Of a DNA stretch of 7,402 bases, positions 6,743 to 7,402 are shown piece after piece. The DNA lies in NCBI GenBank assembly GCA_964452325.1, contig CAYVLB010000092.1, positions 1 to 7,402 of the forward strand, given 5' to 3'. Made by a program: the position numbers and the translations under genes. The stretch comes from JALVCQ01 sp964452325. Lineage in GTDB: Bacteria > Bacteroidota > Bacteroidia > JAADEI01 > JALVCQ01. Numbering within the stretch: the stretch's first letter is position 1; each line of letters starts with the position of its first letter. The notes beneath the pieces were generated by a model. That model saw nothing but the letters and a program-made list of their open reading frames with translations, was not told where the DNA came from and made no database searches.

Positions 6743-7402
6743 GTGTATCTTTCCAATCTGCGCTTGATTAATTTCAAAAGCTATGCTGAAGCTACCGTTG
6801 AATGGTCGGCAGGTTTTAACGTCTTAACGGGCCCCAACGGTAGTGGAAAAACCAATCTTCTGGATGCAATTTATTGGCTGAGTACAGGACGAAGTCGTTT
6901 TCATCGAAAAGATGTTTTCTCGATCCGCATAGGAATGTCCGAAGCGGCGCTGACGGGAACAGTCGTTGATTCGGATGGCCTATCGGGTCGTTATCACATA
7001 GGACTTTCTCAACAGAAAAAAGTGTTCCGAGTTGATGGCCGTACGATCCCATCGGTCCGAGAATACCTGGGACGAATTCCTTTAGTGCTCATCACTCCGA
7101 TTGATCAGGAACTCATCGTAGGAAGCCGTGAAATCCGACGACGGTACTTTGATATGCTTTTTTCTAAGGCTGCCGATGAATATTTGGTGGATGTTGTTCG
7201 CTATCATCGATTGCTTCGGCAGCGCAATCAGATACTTAAAGATTATTCAGTCGAGGCGGAATTAGTTCCCCTCTTGGAAGTAATTGATTATATGCTGGCG
7301 CCATTGATGGAGCGTATCCGATCGTATCGAAAGGCGGCCGTAGCAGCATTGCTGCCCCACCTGATGCATATTCATCAAGTGTTGTCCCACAGTGCTGAAA
7401 CC
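6743..7402 (+). CDS. recF: DNA replication/repair protein RecF, 5' part (3' end outside the window)
   Basis: The frame is open from a GTG at 6743 to the right edge, giving 220 codons of a protein usually about 360 residues long. It starts YLSNLRLINFKSY, the typical RecF/SMC-like N-terminus. Next comes the Walker A loop GPNGSGKTN (residues 30-38), then LLDAIYWLSTGRS (39-51). The RecF-specific stretches follow: PLVLITPIDQELIVGS (113-128), REIRRRYFD (129-137) and YHRLLRQRNQIL (154-165). Walker B and the ABC signature lie beyond the edge. RecF is a cytoplasmic DNA-binding ATPase that helps RecO and RecR load RecA at gaps. The only upstream in-frame codon after the paaN stop is GGA, and the next ATG falls well inside the conserved domain, so GTG is the only reasonable start. 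GGGAG just before it lies too close to act as a normal Shine-Dalgarno. It is very probably cotranscribed with the PaaN-like gene, and its translation may be coupled to it. Confidence 0.96.
   Translation, partial: MYLSNLRLINFKSYAEATVEWSAGFNVLTGPNGSGKTNLLDAIYWLSTGRSRFHRKDVFSIRIGMSEAALTGTVVDSDGLSGRYHIGLSQQKKVFRVDGRTIPSVREYLGRIPLVLITPIDQELIVGSREIRRRYFDMLFSKAADEYLVDVVRYHRLLRQRNQILKDYSVEAELVPLLEVIDYMLAPLMERIRSYRKAAVAALLPHLMHIHQVLSHSAET

Noticed and set aside
1..7402. A hidden defence system, mobile element, CRISPR array or RNA gene
   Set aside because: All gaps are 68 bases or shorter, all large frames belong to recognisable housekeeping or metabolic families, and no direct-repeat arrays, transposase motifs or tRNA-like folds were seen on either strand.

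Overview
The window looks like ordinary chromosomal housekeeping DNA from a member of the phylum Bacteroidota. Four signals agree. A gyrA gene is followed closely by an exported tetratricopeptide-repeat (TPR) protein, a pairing I recall as common in that phylum. No start codon has a convincing, well-spaced Shine-Dalgarno sequence. The only clear promoter-like element matches the Bacteroidota -7 consensus TAnnTTTG. The best homologies are of Bacteroidota flavour. I cannot name a genus.

Layout. Positions 1-1767 hold the 3' two thirds of gyrA (DNA gyrase subunit A), cut by the left edge. Next come a secreted TPR protein (1790-2980) and purD (2984-4258), all on the + strand with gaps of 22 and 3 bases, so they probably form one transcription unit. 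A class I SAM-dependent methyltransferase of unknown substrate (4266-5006, - strand) converges on purD with only 7 bases between the stop codons. A 68-base divergent gap (5007-5074) carries a Bacteroidota-type -7 element. It precedes a PaaN-type aldehyde dehydrogenase (5075-6739) and the 5' part of recF (6743-7402, cut by the right edge). The paaN-like gene and recF lie in the same reading frame, separated only by the TAG stop and one GGA codon.

The genes do not form one pathway. gyrA and recF act in DNA topology and recombinational repair, purD in purine biosynthesis, and the PaaN-like enzyme probably in ring-cleavage aldehyde oxidation of phenylacetate or a related CoA thioester. No other paa gene is visible. 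Coding density is very high: no gene-free stretch exceeds 68 bases. I see no rRNA, tRNA, CRISPR array, insertion sequence, attachment site or convincing terminator. I found no evidence of a new biological system. The points worth a second look are small: the paaN-recF junction, the promoter, a nine-A tract in frameshift phase in the TPR gene, and the orphan methyltransferase.
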